DNA of 16,318 bases from CAYPHJ01 sp964410485 (GCA_964410485.1 CAYPHJ010000104.1:1-16318); one strand, 5' to 3'. Shown: positions 1-7,393, counted from the first letter of the stretch. The notes: generated from the letters alone by a model not told the origin. Program-made: numbers and translations.

Positions 1-55
1 GTTTCGCGAGATTGTTTCGAATTTCGAGCTTCGGATTTCGGATTTGCCCTGTGGT
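1..55. repeat. Low-complexity TTCGA/GGATTTCG intergenic repeat
   Basis: The bases before the first gene are built from reiterated TTTCGA and TTCGGATTTCGGATTT words. The same style of degenerate repeat returns after that gene, near 1780-1902. It has no open reading frame of its own and looks like spacer repeat sequence between genes, just upstream of the GAGG ribosome site at 61-64. Confidence 0.4.
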
Positions 56-72
56 GGGTCGAGGAACACATA

Positions 73-1770
73 ATGATCGATAAATGGCTGCGCCGCTACG
101 ATCTCAGTCCCGTAACCGCGGGGGTGTTGGTCTTTCTCTGGTGTTTTTTCATCGTCTTCATGCTTTACCCTATCGCGTACGTTTTTTCCGGGGCGTTTTT
201 TACCGACGAGGGATTTTCTCTGGTGTTTTTCAAGCTCATGCTTTCGAGCCCGAACTACACGCTTATCCTCGCCAATAGCATCAATTTGGGCTTGGCCGTG
301 ACACTGTTCACTACCCTGATCAGTCTTCCTTTGGCCTTCCTCATGGTACGCTATGATTTCCGCGGCAAGGGATTACTCAACGGTCTCCTCCTGATCCCCC
401 TGGTGCTGCCGCCTTTCGTTGGCGCCATTGGAATGCGCCAAATACTGGCCCGATTTGGCTCCGTCAATCTGTTGCTGCTGGAGATGGGGGTCATTGACCA
501 GCCCATCGACTGGCTGGGCGGCGGTTTTTGGGGCGTGGTCATCCTGGAAGTGCTACATCTTTACCCAATCATGTATTTGAATCTGGCAGCAGCGATGGCC
601 AATGTCGATCCCAGCCTGGAGGAAGCCGCAAAAAACATGGGGGCGAGCGGCTTCAAGTTGTTTCGCACCGTCACCTTTCCTTTGATGCTTCCGGGTTATT
701 TTGCGGGCGCTATCATCGTGTTCATCTGGGCGTTTACCGATCTCGGCACTCCTCTTGTTTTCGAGTATCGCGAACTCGTTGCCGTCCAAATCTTCAATAT
801 GGTGACCGATCTGCATCACAATCCGATGGGTTATGCTCTCGTCGTTGCCGTCATCCTCCTCACAATATTTTTCTTCTATCTCTCAAAAAAGTTGATCGGC
901 ACGAAGCGCTACGAGATGCTGGGCCGCGGCCACGTGACGTCGGCGATGCGTCCCGCTTCGGCGCGACTGACCGTATTGATCTACGCGGTGGTCTTGGGCA
1001 TCTCCGCTCTGGCGCTCATCCCTCACCTGGGTGTCCTGCTCACATCCATTACCGCCCGTTGGTTTTTGACTGTTCTTCCAAGCGAATACACGTTGCGATT
1101 CTACGCCGATGTGTTCACCCACGATCTCACCCTGCTCAGCATCAAAAACAGCCTGCTGCTCAGCAGTCTCAGTACGATTATCGACGTGGTTCTGGGAGTG
1201 ACTATCGCCTATCTGCTGGCGCGCAAGAGAGTTCCAGGACGGGACGTCCTCGACGCGCTCGCCATGCTGCCTTTGGCGCTTCCAGGCCTCGTCATTGCCT
1301 TTGGCTATGTGGCGGCATTCTCAGCAACGCCGCTGGATGCCCGAATCAACCCGTTCCCGCTGCTCGTGATCGCCTATGCAGTGCGCCGGCTGCCCTACAT
1401 GGTGCGCGCGGCGTACGCAGGCTTCCAGCAAAGCAGCGTCGCGCTGGAAGAAGCCGCCATGAACCTCGGAGCCAGTCCGCTAAAGACACTCTACCAGATC
1501 ACCTTCCCGCTGGTGTTTGCTAACCTGGTCGCCGGCGCGATCCTGGCGTTTTCCTTTGCCATGCTGGAGGTCAGCGACAGCCTGATCTTGGCTTTGAAGG
1601 AGCAGCACTATCCCATCACCAAGGCCATCTATGCTCTGCTCGGCCGCATCGCCGACGGCCCCTACATCGCTAGCGCCATGGGTATGCTTGGGCTTGTGCT
1701 GTTGGCTGCAAGTCTCTTCCTCGCGGGCCGGTTTTTCGGGCGCCGCATGGGCGAGTTGTTCCGGGCGTGA
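73..1770 (+). CDS. Fused two-domain ABC transporter permease, iron(III)/thiamine type
   Basis: This 565-residue inner-membrane protein carries two binding-protein-dependent transport permease domains in tandem, the arrangement of FbpB- and ThiP-like permeases. About twelve hydrophobic segments can be read. Each half has an EAA loop that docks on the ATPase: EEAAKNMGAS near residue 183 and EEAAMNLGAS near residue 459, both followed by a TFPL segment. The length suits the fused family. The ATG at 73 follows GAGG with a spacer of about 8 bases. In this family the protein forms the membrane channel for a periplasmic binding protein and an ATPase; neither partner is in the window, so they are probably upstream. 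The substrate (ferric iron, thiamine or another small solute) cannot be told from the permease alone. No truncation is seen. Confidence 0.9.
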   Translation: MIDKWLRRYDLSPVTAGVLVFLWCFFIVFMLYPIAYVFSGAFFTDEGFSLVFFKLMLSSPNYTLILANSINLGLAVTLFTTLISLPLAFLMVRYDFRGKGLLNGLLLIPLVLPPFVGAIGMRQILARFGSVNLLLLEMGVIDQPIDWLGGGFWGVVILEVLHLYPIMYLNLAAAMANVDPSLEEAAKNMGASGFKLFRTVTFPLMLPGYFAGAIIVFIWAFTDLGTPLVFEYRELVAVQIFNMVTDLHHNPMGYALVVAVILLTIFFFYLSKKLIGTKRYEMLGRGHVTSAMRPASARLTVLIYAVVLGISALALIPHLGVLLTSITARWFLTVLPSEYTLRFYADVFTHDLTLLSIKNSLLLSSLSTIIDVVLGVTIAYLLARKRVPGRDVLDALAMLPLALPGLVIAFGYVAAFSATPLDARINPFPLLVIAYAVRRLPYMVRAAYAGFQQSSVALEEAAMNLGASPLKTLYQITFPLVFANLVAGAILAFSFAMLEVSDSLILALKEQHYPITKAIYALLGRIADGPYIASAMGMLGLVLLAASLFLAGRFFGRRMGELFRA

Positions 1771-1779
1771 TGTGCTTTC

Positions 1780-1902
1780 CGAGTTTCGGGTTCCAGGTTT
1801 CGAGTTTCGGCAACCAAAAACTCGCAATATCTCTCGCTAAGGCGCGAAGGCCGCGCGCCACCGCGCGCAGTTCCAGGTTCCAAGTTCAAGGTTCAAAGTT
1901 CC
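1780..1902. repeat. Degenerate GTTCCAGG/CGAGTTTCGG repeats
   Basis: Two direct copies of CGAGTTTCGG lie at 1780-1789 and 1801-1810. A run of GTTCCAGG, GTTCCAAG, GTTCAAGG and GTTCAAAG words fills 1870-1902. They lie in the gap between two convergent genes and encode nothing convincing. Function unknown; probably spacer sequence expanded by slippage. Confidence 0.5.
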
Positions 1903-1945
1903 GCCACGGCCCCAGCGAGGCGCTGAGGGCGCGGAGATCGATCAT

Positions 1946-2003
1946 CGTGTTCGTGATTCGTGTTCTTGCTCCCATCCAATCACGAGCACGAAAAACGAGC
2001 ACG
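1946..2003. terminator. Imperfect 23-bp inverted repeat between convergent genes
   Basis: The left arm 1946-1968 (CGTGTTCGTGATTCG and on) pairs with the right arm 1981-2003 (CACGAGCACGAAAAACG and on) with about five mismatches around a 12-base loop. It lies between the stop of the ABC permease and the stop of the convergent activator gene, the right place for a bidirectional transcription terminator. There is no clear T-tract, so it could instead be a REP-like repeat of the same spacer class as the neighbouring sequence. Confidence 0.4.
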
Positions 2004-2019
2004 GCCTGGCGCCAATGAC

Positions 2020-3564
2020 TTATGAATTACGCAGGCTAATGTTGTAGCGGCGCATTTTTTTGATCAGCCCCTGGCGGCTCAAGCCCAGCGCTTTCGCGGC
2101 GTGCAGCTGATTGTGTTTCGATTGTTTCAATGCGTCTTGGATCATGCGCTTTTCCAACTCGGACACAATGTCTTTCAGATATTTGGGCTGCAGTACTTGA
2201 GTGAGTGGCTCCATAGCGCTCCCGACGATCGGAGCGGATAGATCCTCTGGTGTGATTGTCCGTTGCGCGACCGAAAGGACGAGCCGCCTCATCTCATTTT
2301 CCAATTCCCTGACATTGCCGGGCCACAAATAGCGCATACAGGCGTTGGCAGCTTGCGGAGTTAAGGTCATGGGCTCTCTGTTCATTTCCCGGCAGTAATT
2401 GGCGAGATAATAGTGCGCCAGCTGCGGAATGTCTTCCCGAATCTCACGCAGCGGCGGCATGTGAATATGAATGACCTTCAACCGGTAGTAAAGATCGGAA
2501 CGGAAGTTTCCCTTTTGAATTTCCTCTTCCAGGTTCTTGTTTGTTGCCGCCAGGATTCTCGCGTCTACCGGGATAGGCTTTCTTCCGCCAACATGCTCGA
2601 CCACTCGCTCCTGGAGAACCCGGAGAAGTTTGGCTTGCGCGGTTAAGCTCAAGTCGCCGATCTCGTCAAGAAACAAGGTTCCCCCCTCTGCCGACTCAAA
2701 CTTGCCCACCCGGCGCTCCACCCCCGTTGCAACGCCTCGCTCAATGCCAAACAGCTCGCTTTCTACCAGGCTCTCGGGCAGGGCCGCGCAATTCAGCGCA
2801 ACAAAAGGCTTGCGCGCCCGCGGGCTCTTGTAGTGAATCGCTTTGGCTGCCAACTCTTTTCCCGTGCCGCTCTCACCCGTAATCAAGACGCTCGCGGAAC
2901 TGTGACTAACCTGCTCTATTGTTTTTAGAACCGCCTGAACTTTCGCGCTCGCGCCAATGATGCTCTCCGTGGAAAATTTTCCTTCAACTTCTTGCCAGAG
3001 TTGCGTATTTTCCTGTTGCAGTTGATCTCGATGACGCCTCATTTGTTCGACGAGTTGCGCGGTCTCGATAGCGATAGCTGCCTGCGCCGCCAGCGCCTTC
3101 AAAATCTGTTCGTCTCGTTGGCCGAACGTCGCTGTCTTCTTGTTCAATACTTCGAATGTGCCAATAATCTCGCCTTCATGCGTTCTGAGTGGCACGGCCA
3201 GGAGACTGCGCGTGCGATATCCGGTACGAAGGTCAATCTCTTTATAGAAGCGGCGGTCTTGATGGGCGTCCTCGACGTTTATTGTCTCTCCCGTTAGAGC
3301 AACCGCTCCGGCAATACCCGAGTTGGCGTCAAAGCGCAGGATCTCATCACTGCCAAGCGCAACCTTCGACCAGAGCTGCCCCTTTTCGCGGTCCAAGAGG
3401 AAAAGGCTCGCCCGATCCGCCTCCATGAGCTTAGTCGCCTCGGTAGCGATCAAGTCCAAAAGGGCCGCAAGGCCCCTTTCCGAACTCATTTGCTGGCAGA
3501 TTTTAAGAAGCTGTTCAGCGAGATGACTTTGGTCACTGAACGACGGCTCACTGTAGGTTTTCAT
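2020..3564 (-). CDS. Sigma-54-type enhancer-binding regulator, GAF-AAA+-Fis HTH
   Basis: This 514-residue cytoplasmic regulator has a GAF sensor domain at about 33-170, a short coiled linker, a sigma-54-interaction AAA+ domain at about 200-430 and a Fis-type helix-turn-helix at about 465-510. Visible motifs are Walker A GESGTGKE (230-237), Walker B GGTLFLDEIGD (294-304), AATN (339-342), the FRSDLYYRL arginine-finger segment (354-362) and WPGNVREL (414-421). The sigma-54 contact loop, normally GAFTGA, reads GVATGV (277-282), so the conserved Phe is gone. The start is set by AGGAGG six bases before the ATG at 3564; an in-frame ATG 10 codons upstream lacks that support. The gene is divergent from a small UspA-like gene that has a sigma-54 promoter, so activation of that gene is the natural guess. 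The GAF ligand is unknown. Confidence 0.9.
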   Translation of the reverse strand: MKTYSEPSFSDQSHLAEQLLKICQQMSSERGLAALLDLIATEATKLMEADRASLFLLDREKGQLWSKVALGSDEILRFDANSGIAGAVALTGETINVEDAHQDRRFYKEIDLRTGYRTRSLLAVPLRTHEGEIIGTFEVLNKKTATFGQRDEQILKALAAQAAIAIETAQLVEQMRRHRDQLQQENTQLWQEVEGKFSTESIIGASAKVQAVLKTIEQVSHSSASVLITGESGTGKELAAKAIHYKSPRARKPFVALNCAALPESLVESELFGIERGVATGVERRVGKFESAEGGTLFLDEIGDLSLTAQAKLLRVLQERVVEHVGGRKPIPVDARILAATNKNLEEEIQKGNFRSDLYYRLKVIHIHMPPLREIREDIPQLAHYYLANYCREMNREPMTLTPQAANACMRYLWPGNVRELENEMRRLVLSVAQRTITPEDLSAPIVGSAMEPLTQVLQPKYLKDIVSELEKRMIQDALKQSKHNQLHAAKALGLSRQGLIKKMRRYNISLRNS

Positions 3565-3570
3565 TGTAGA

Positions 3571-3576
3571 CCTCCT
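3571..3576 (-). promoter_or_regulatory. Consensus ribosome binding site deciding the regulator start
   Basis: On the minus strand AGGAGG stands six bases before the ATG at 3564. It fixes that start against the in-frame ATG at 3594. Confidence 0.8.
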
Positions 3577-3680
3577 AGCGCAATGCAGCCCCACGTTGAC
3601 GCTTCAATTCGATGGTGCGGATCGAATCAGGAACTCCAAGGAAACCCGACTGGACCCTCCTTAACATCGTAAACAGAGGG

Positions 3681-3699
3681 CTGTCAACCACGTTCACAG
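3681..3699. promoter_or_regulatory. Inverted repeat, candidate enhancer (UAS) for the activator
   Basis: The arms CTGTCAAC (3681-3688) and GTTCACAG (3692-3699) are inverted copies matching at 7 of 8 positions around a 3-base centre. The site lies about 95-113 bases upstream of the -24 element at 3793, within the usual distance for enhancer sites of sigma-54 activators, and in the gap between the activator gene and its presumed target. Half-sites of form GTTNACAG recur upstream of the second paralogue at 7468-7475 and 7491-7498, and inverted at 7637-7644. Binding by the 2020-3564 protein is inferred only. Confidence 0.45.
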
Positions 3700-3792
3700 C
3701 TACCGGAAGTCCGTTTACATTCAGCGCGCTCTCGCACCGCTCCCTCGACAAATTCTGCTTATTTTACAGTGCCTTACTCGTATCGCCAACCA

Positions 3793-3809
3793 TGGCATAG
3801 GGCTTGCGT
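3793..3809 (+). promoter_or_regulatory. Sigma-54 (-24/-12) promoter of the first UspA-like gene
   Basis: TGGCAT at 3793-3798 and TTGCG at 3804-3808 give GG (3794-3795), ten bases, then GC (3806-3807), the invariant sigma-54 spacing. Transcription would start near 3819, leaving a leader of about 20 bases holding the GAGGA ribosome site at 3828-3832. A near copy stands upstream of the paralogue at 7728, which argues strongly against chance. Confidence 0.8.
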
Positions 3810-3837
3810 CAACAAACGTCAGGAAGCGAGGAAAAAA

Positions 3838-4293
3838 ATGAAACCGCAAATTCTCATCGCCATAAACAGTCAGGACCGGCTGCGCTATTTGATGCCCCAC
3901 ATTGAAAGGATCGCTCAACCAGGGATGAAAATTGTCTTCCTAATGCATTGCCGCCCCGAATGGCGTCCTGCCAACTCACAGACAGCCGGCAATGTTGATT
4001 GGGCGGGGCGACACAGCGAGTTCATTGCGGCGCAACGGCTACTCACCGAGCAGAAGGTTTTTCGCGCATTGCAGGATCTGCTCCACAGAGAAATCGAGAT
4101 CAGCGTCGATGTCTACACCGGCTCTCTCAGGAAAGTCATCGCCAAATACACTCTGGCAGGCAACGTGCATCTGATTATGCGGCGTGCGGGATGGCAAATT
4201 GCGACATTGCACGTTTTCCGCAAGTTGATGGCTCGTTTCGTTTACTTGAAGCAGCCGGCTTTGTTTCCCGTACATCTGGTTCATGCGAATTAG
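3838..4293 (+). CDS. Small UspA-like protein, paralogue A, under a sigma-54 promoter
   Basis: This is a soluble 151-residue protein that I cannot place in a named family. The layout resembles a UspA/Rossmann fold: strand ILIAI at the start, PHIERIAQPGMKIVFLMH near 20-38, VDVYTG then a helix, VHLIMRRAG, and a last strand FPVHLVH. The UspA ATP motif (G-2X-G-9X-G[S/T]) cannot be seen, so nucleotide binding is doubtful. It shares IAQPGMK(I/V)VFL, VDV(Y/H)T, LxKV and VHLxxxRAG with the protein at 7728, and its N-terminal half matches the short protein at 4341. The ATG at 3838 follows GAGGA with a 5-base spacer; an in-frame extension from 3769 would start upstream of the promoter and is rejected. 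Expression probably needs sigma-54 RNA polymerase and the divergent activator. Confidence 0.8.
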   Translation: MKPQILIAINSQDRLRYLMPHIERIAQPGMKIVFLMHCRPEWRPANSQTAGNVDWAGRHSEFIAAQRLLTEQKVFRALQDLLHREIEISVDVYTGSLRKVIAKYTLAGNVHLIMRRAGWQIATLHVFRKLMARFVYLKQPALFPVHLVHAN

Positions 4294-4329
4294 AAATGTG
4301 TTAGCTGCTCGATAATCTCCAGTGGTTAG

Positions 4330-4519
4330 AGGGGGGATCTATGGCCGCAAAACAGGTTGTACTGACCTTCAGCGGAAATGAGCGCGTCGAGGATATTGTT
4401 CCTCACATTGACAAAGTTGCTCAACCCGGTACGCAAGTTGTCTTTATCTTCTCCCCTATCCGGCAGAGCGCTCAAGAGATCTCTTCGCAACCCTCGAACT
4501 TTGTTGAAAGGGGGGATCT
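4330..4519 (+). repeat. 11-bp direct repeat AGGGGGGATCT flanking the truncated paralogue
   Basis: AGGGGGGATCT occurs at 4330-4340, as the ribosome site of the short gene, and again at 4509-4519 near that gene's end. Both copies are preceded by GTT and purines. The second copy looks like the ribosome region of another gene copy, so the present short gene may be what a deletion left of a tandem pair. That history is inferred. Confidence 0.4.
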
Positions 4520-4538
4520 CCCACAGGGAGGTTACTGA
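4341..4538 (+). CDS. Truncated UspA-like paralogue B (N-terminal half only)
   Basis: This 65-residue product aligns with the first half of its neighbours: an N-terminal strand KQVVLTF, then RVEDIVPHIDKVAQPGTQVVFIF, corresponding to PHIERIAQPGMKIVFL in paralogue A and RIEDFLPYIKQIAQPGMKVVFL in paralogue C. The second half (VDV, VHL and the last strand) is missing, and only 37 bases separate its stop from the next gene, so that half has been lost. The ATG follows a strong GAGGGGGG ribosome site, 47 bases after paralogue A, so it should be translated from the same sigma-54 transcript. It may be a decaying gene or a short functional version. Confidence 0.6.
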   Translation: MAAKQVVLTFSGNERVEDIVPHIDKVAQPGTQVVFIFSPIRQSAQEISSQPSNFVERGDLPQGGY

Positions 4539-4575
4539 ACGTCGGCAGCTTGCCTAAGAGCCCCTTTCCAGCCTG

Positions 4576-7257
4576 TTAGTCAATAAATCCCAGCATTTGC
4601 CAGTACGGTACGCTAACGGCAATGGCCAAAAAGGAAACGAGACACTTGGCCACCATTATTTTTCTTGCCTGGGAGTGGGAAAAGCCTTTTTCCTCTGTGC
4701 TGTAGTACGCGATCTGATAAGCATCGCTCTGATAGGGCAGATACCAGCTGTCCACCGCCATCAAAACCGCAAGAAGGAAAACGCCCGGGTGAATCCCTAT
4801 CTCCTGCGCCGAGGAGAGAAGCGTGAGCATTGACAATATAACCACCGCGGTACGCCTCAAAAAGAAGCAGGAAATGTAAATCGACAGTGCAACCACCCAA
4901 AGGAATGGGAGAGGATGAAACGAAAACAGGGAAAGAGCCGGACTGATATTGTGCATCAGCCAGCGGTCCAGGTTGAGGCTCGGAATTAGCGCCGCGAGGC
5001 TGAGAAGAACACCAACCAAAAGAAGAAGGCCCCAATCAATACTGTTCTTCAGCCCTGTCTTATCCAGTACACGCGCGAATAAGAAGACTAAGAAAGCCGC
5101 CAGCGCTACCCATGTCTCACCAATTCCATGTAGAGGCTTGGCGATCCACCCGGCAACTGCAAAACCCAAAACTGCCAAGCTCAGCCATTCGGCTTTGGTC
5201 AGAGGTCCCAAAATTTCCAGTTGAGTTTCCAACGTGCCGGAAGTAACCTTCCCGTGATTTTCTCGTTCCGGTGTAAAGAGGATCTGAACTGCGACGAGAA
5301 GGCTGAGGAGAGTCAAAATTCCGGCCGGTAAGGCAGCTAGCGTCCATGTTGCCCAGCCGAATTCCGCCTTTGCTGATTCGGGTAACAGATTCCAGCCGAT
5401 CAACGTAAATGTAGCGCCCGTCAGAAAGATAAATGTCGTCTGGGTGAACCCGATAAACGTAGAAAGAACAAGACCCGCAGAACCGTTGGATCGAGGCTTA
5501 AAGCCGAGAGCTTCGGAGATTGAAAACGCCAGCGGAGCCATGATCGCCATCCGCGCCCTGGTATCAGGCAGGAGCGGCACAGCTATCAGGCCCGAAATCC
5601 CGAGCATAAAAGTATACAGCCTGTAACTGGGCGGGAGACGCTTTAGTGTTTGGAGCGCCACCCGGTACAACAAGCCAGTTCTCATGACTGCGGCGCCCAT
5701 TCCCAAAGCTGCAAGCACAAAAAACCAGGAGTTTGTGGAGAAACCGGCAAGAACCATATTGCTGGGCGCTATGCCCGCTACGTACCATACTGGTAGCAGC
5801 GTTAGGGCGACCACGTAGTCGTCGAAGACATCGAACATCCACAGTATTACTGCTGTCGAGAGAGTGGCCAGGAAACGCATCCCCTGCACGTCCAGAGGGG
5901 GTTGAGGCGGCATCTGCCAGACAAACCACCCGACCGCAAGAGCAAGCAAGAAAGCGAAGCCTTTTTGCTTCTTCAACCCGGGTCGGCTCTCCCGGTGCCG
6001 TCGTAACTTTGCAGCCAGACTGAGAGCTTTGTGACTCCAAGTCAATGCACCCTCTTGCATTCCGCTGCGCTGCTGGAGGGCCTCGATGGACTGCATAGCC
6101 TGAACGGCTTCGAGGTTCCATTTTCCCTCATCAATCATGGTTGCAGTCAAACGGAGACAGCCAATGGCCTGCCCGATTTCCCCTTTTTGCTGGTGCAGCT
6201 CGGCAAGCTTTTGGTAGTAGTGTGCAACTTCGACTATCTCTGTCGTGGAAAGCTGCCGTTGGGAGAGAAAGCGTTGATAGCTCCGGATAGCGGAATCCAG
6301 ATCCCCTACCCGAACATGCGCTTCTGCCTCAAACTGAGCTATCGGGCCATGGGATCGAGTCACCGACGGCGGCGCCGCTTTAATTACAGCCAGAATATCT
6401 GCAGGCGACTCAGTCTCAAGTAAATCCACGCCGTGAGCTTGGATTAACTCCGATGCCCGGTCACTTCGCTCCGCTTTGATGTAGTGCTCGATAGCGGCCA
6501 GCCATTTCGCTCGCGTCGAGAAATAAGCGGCAAAGCCCAAATGCAGCTGCGCTCGTTCTTGTACTCCAACCGTTTGATGAAGCTTCGTTGTCAAAAATTC
6601 ACGCACATGACCCCGATATTCGTAGCGGCCTTTTTTATCGACGCGTAAAAACGTTGGAAAACTCGACGAAAGCGTAGCCAAGAGTTCTTTCGCATTACGC
6701 ACCGACATTGCCGATTCGATGATTTCCGGCTCCAGAGTTTTCAAAACTGATGTTCGAACGAGAAAATCTTGGACTTCGGGCGCCTGGCTGGCAAAAAAAT
6801 CCTCCATGATCAAACTGAAGGCGCTTCGGCCACGCGATACGTCCCGGTTTGTTTCCGCCAGCCGGCGGCTTAAGATTTTACAAAAGTGCAAAGTGAGCGA
6901 CGGGTACTTACCAATCAGTTCTTCCCAATTTCGTTTGCTCAATTTTAATACGGTGCTGTCGATAAAAGCCCGTACGGTTGCCGATCTTTTTTCTCCTGTG
7001 AAGAGCGCCATTTCGCCAAAGGACTCATTGGTGCTGAGCATTGCCAAGCTCTCGCCGACTCCATTGTCTTCGAGGACCACCTCGACGGCGCCGTTTTGAA
7101 CCAGGTAAAAGCCATCGCCGGGATCCCCCTGCTTTACGATAATGTCCCCAGAGGCAAACCTCTCTTGCTCGAGCTTGCCCGCAACGCGCGCCAAATCCTC
7201 ACGCCCAAGGTCAGAGAAAAACGGCATGTTGCGAATCGTTTCGGCAAAATTGTCCAA
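4576..7257 (-). CDS. cNMP-binding / MalT-like helical / SLC13-type transporter fusion
   Basis: From a TTG at 7257 this inner-membrane protein has 893 residues in three parts. Residues about 10-135 form a cyclic-nucleotide-binding domain; its phosphate cassette FGEMAL (80-85) and Arg91 are intact. Residues about 148-425 resemble the winged-helix and TPR region that follows the NTPase in MalT/LuxR STAND proteins (EVQDFLVRTSVL, YEYRGHVREFL, AAIEHYIKAERSDRASELI), but no Walker motif is present. Residues about 433-893 form about a dozen membrane segments of the SLC13/DASS superfamily. The two SNT signatures of that family read PDT (564-566) and RRT (801-803). cAMP or cGMP probably gates or tunes transport; the substrate is unknown. 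The start is uncertain: an ATG at 7227 starts too close to the domain, and a TTG at 7455 adds a Cys/Trp-rich stretch unlike the family. None has a good ribosome site. It is divergent from paralogue C. Confidence 0.82.
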   Translation of the reverse strand: MDNFAETIRNMPFFSDLGREDLARVAGKLEQERFASGDIIVKQGDPGDGFYLVQNGAVEVVLEDNGVGESLAMLSTNESFGEMALFTGEKRSATVRAFIDSTVLKLSKRNWEELIGKYPSLTLHFCKILSRRLAETNRDVSRGRSAFSLIMEDFFASQAPEVQDFLVRTSVLKTLEPEIIESAMSVRNAKELLATLSSSFPTFLRVDKKGRYEYRGHVREFLTTKLHQTVGVQERAQLHLGFAAYFSTRAKWLAAIEHYIKAERSDRASELIQAHGVDLLETESPADILAVIKAAPPSVTRSHGPIAQFEAEAHVRVGDLDSAIRSYQRFLSQRQLSTTEIVEVAHYYQKLAELHQQKGEIGQAIGCLRLTATMIDEGKWNLEAVQAMQSIEALQQRSGMQEGALTWSHKALSLAAKLRRHRESRPGLKKQKGFAFLLALAVGWFVWQMPPQPPLDVQGMRFLATLSTAVILWMFDVFDDYVVALTLLPVWYVAGIAPSNMVLAGFSTNSWFFVLAALGMGAAVMRTGLLYRVALQTLKRLPPSYRLYTFMLGISGLIAVPLLPDTRARMAIMAPLAFSISEALGFKPRSNGSAGLVLSTFIGFTQTTFIFLTGATFTLIGWNLLPESAKAEFGWATWTLAALPAGILTLLSLLVAVQILFTPERENHGKVTSGTLETQLEILGPLTKAEWLSLAVLGFAVAGWIAKPLHGIGETWVALAAFLVFLFARVLDKTGLKNSIDWGLLLLVGVLLSLAALIPSLNLDRWLMHNISPALSLFSFHPLPFLWVVALSIYISCFFLRRTAVVILSMLTLLSSAQEIGIHPGVFLLAVLMAVDSWYLPYQSDAYQIAYYSTEEKGFSHSQARKIMVAKCLVSFLAIAVSVPYWQMLGFID

Positions 7258-7341
7258 AAGATTTTTCTTTCTTTGACTGGCTTGGCACGAGATTTCGCAC
7301 AAAGCATGCCGCAAGCAGCAGAGGATCTGGGTTTTGCGCCA

Positions 7342-7393
7342 AAACCGGTTAGTAAAGCTCCACGAATCACGGCAGTAGCCTTGAAACCGGTTA
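7342..7393. promoter_or_regulatory. Paired AACCGGTT palindromes upstream of the transporter
   Basis: AAACCGGTTA occurs twice, at 7342-7351 and 7384-7393, each with the perfect palindrome AACCGGTT. They are 42 bases apart, four helical turns, so a regulator could meet both on one DNA face. They lie about 85-135 bases upstream of the chosen transporter start, a fair operator position. No matching regulator is identified. Confidence 0.35.

Noticed and set aside
528..1523. Long plus-strand frame of 331 codons overlapping the ABC permease
   Set aside because: It overlaps a clear membrane permease in another frame, and its Arg/Ser/His-rich composition is typical of a shadow frame.
3769..3837. Upstream in-frame extension of the first UspA-like gene
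   Set aside because: It would begin upstream of the sigma-54 promoter, whereas the ATG at 3838 has a well-placed ribosome site and matches the paralogue's start.
4518..4530. Small hairpin CTCCC-ACA-GGGAG at the end of the truncated paralogue
   Set aside because: It has five base pairs, no T-tract, and overlaps the coding end; too weak to call a terminator.
5564..6121. Minus-strand frame of 185 codons inside the transporter gene
   Set aside because: It is an out-of-frame shadow of the transporter coding sequence with no domain features.
7283..7299. TGGCACG-like sigma-54 -24 element followed by TTCGCA
   Set aside because: The gap from GG to GC is 11 bases, not 10, and it faces away from the transporter it would sit beside.
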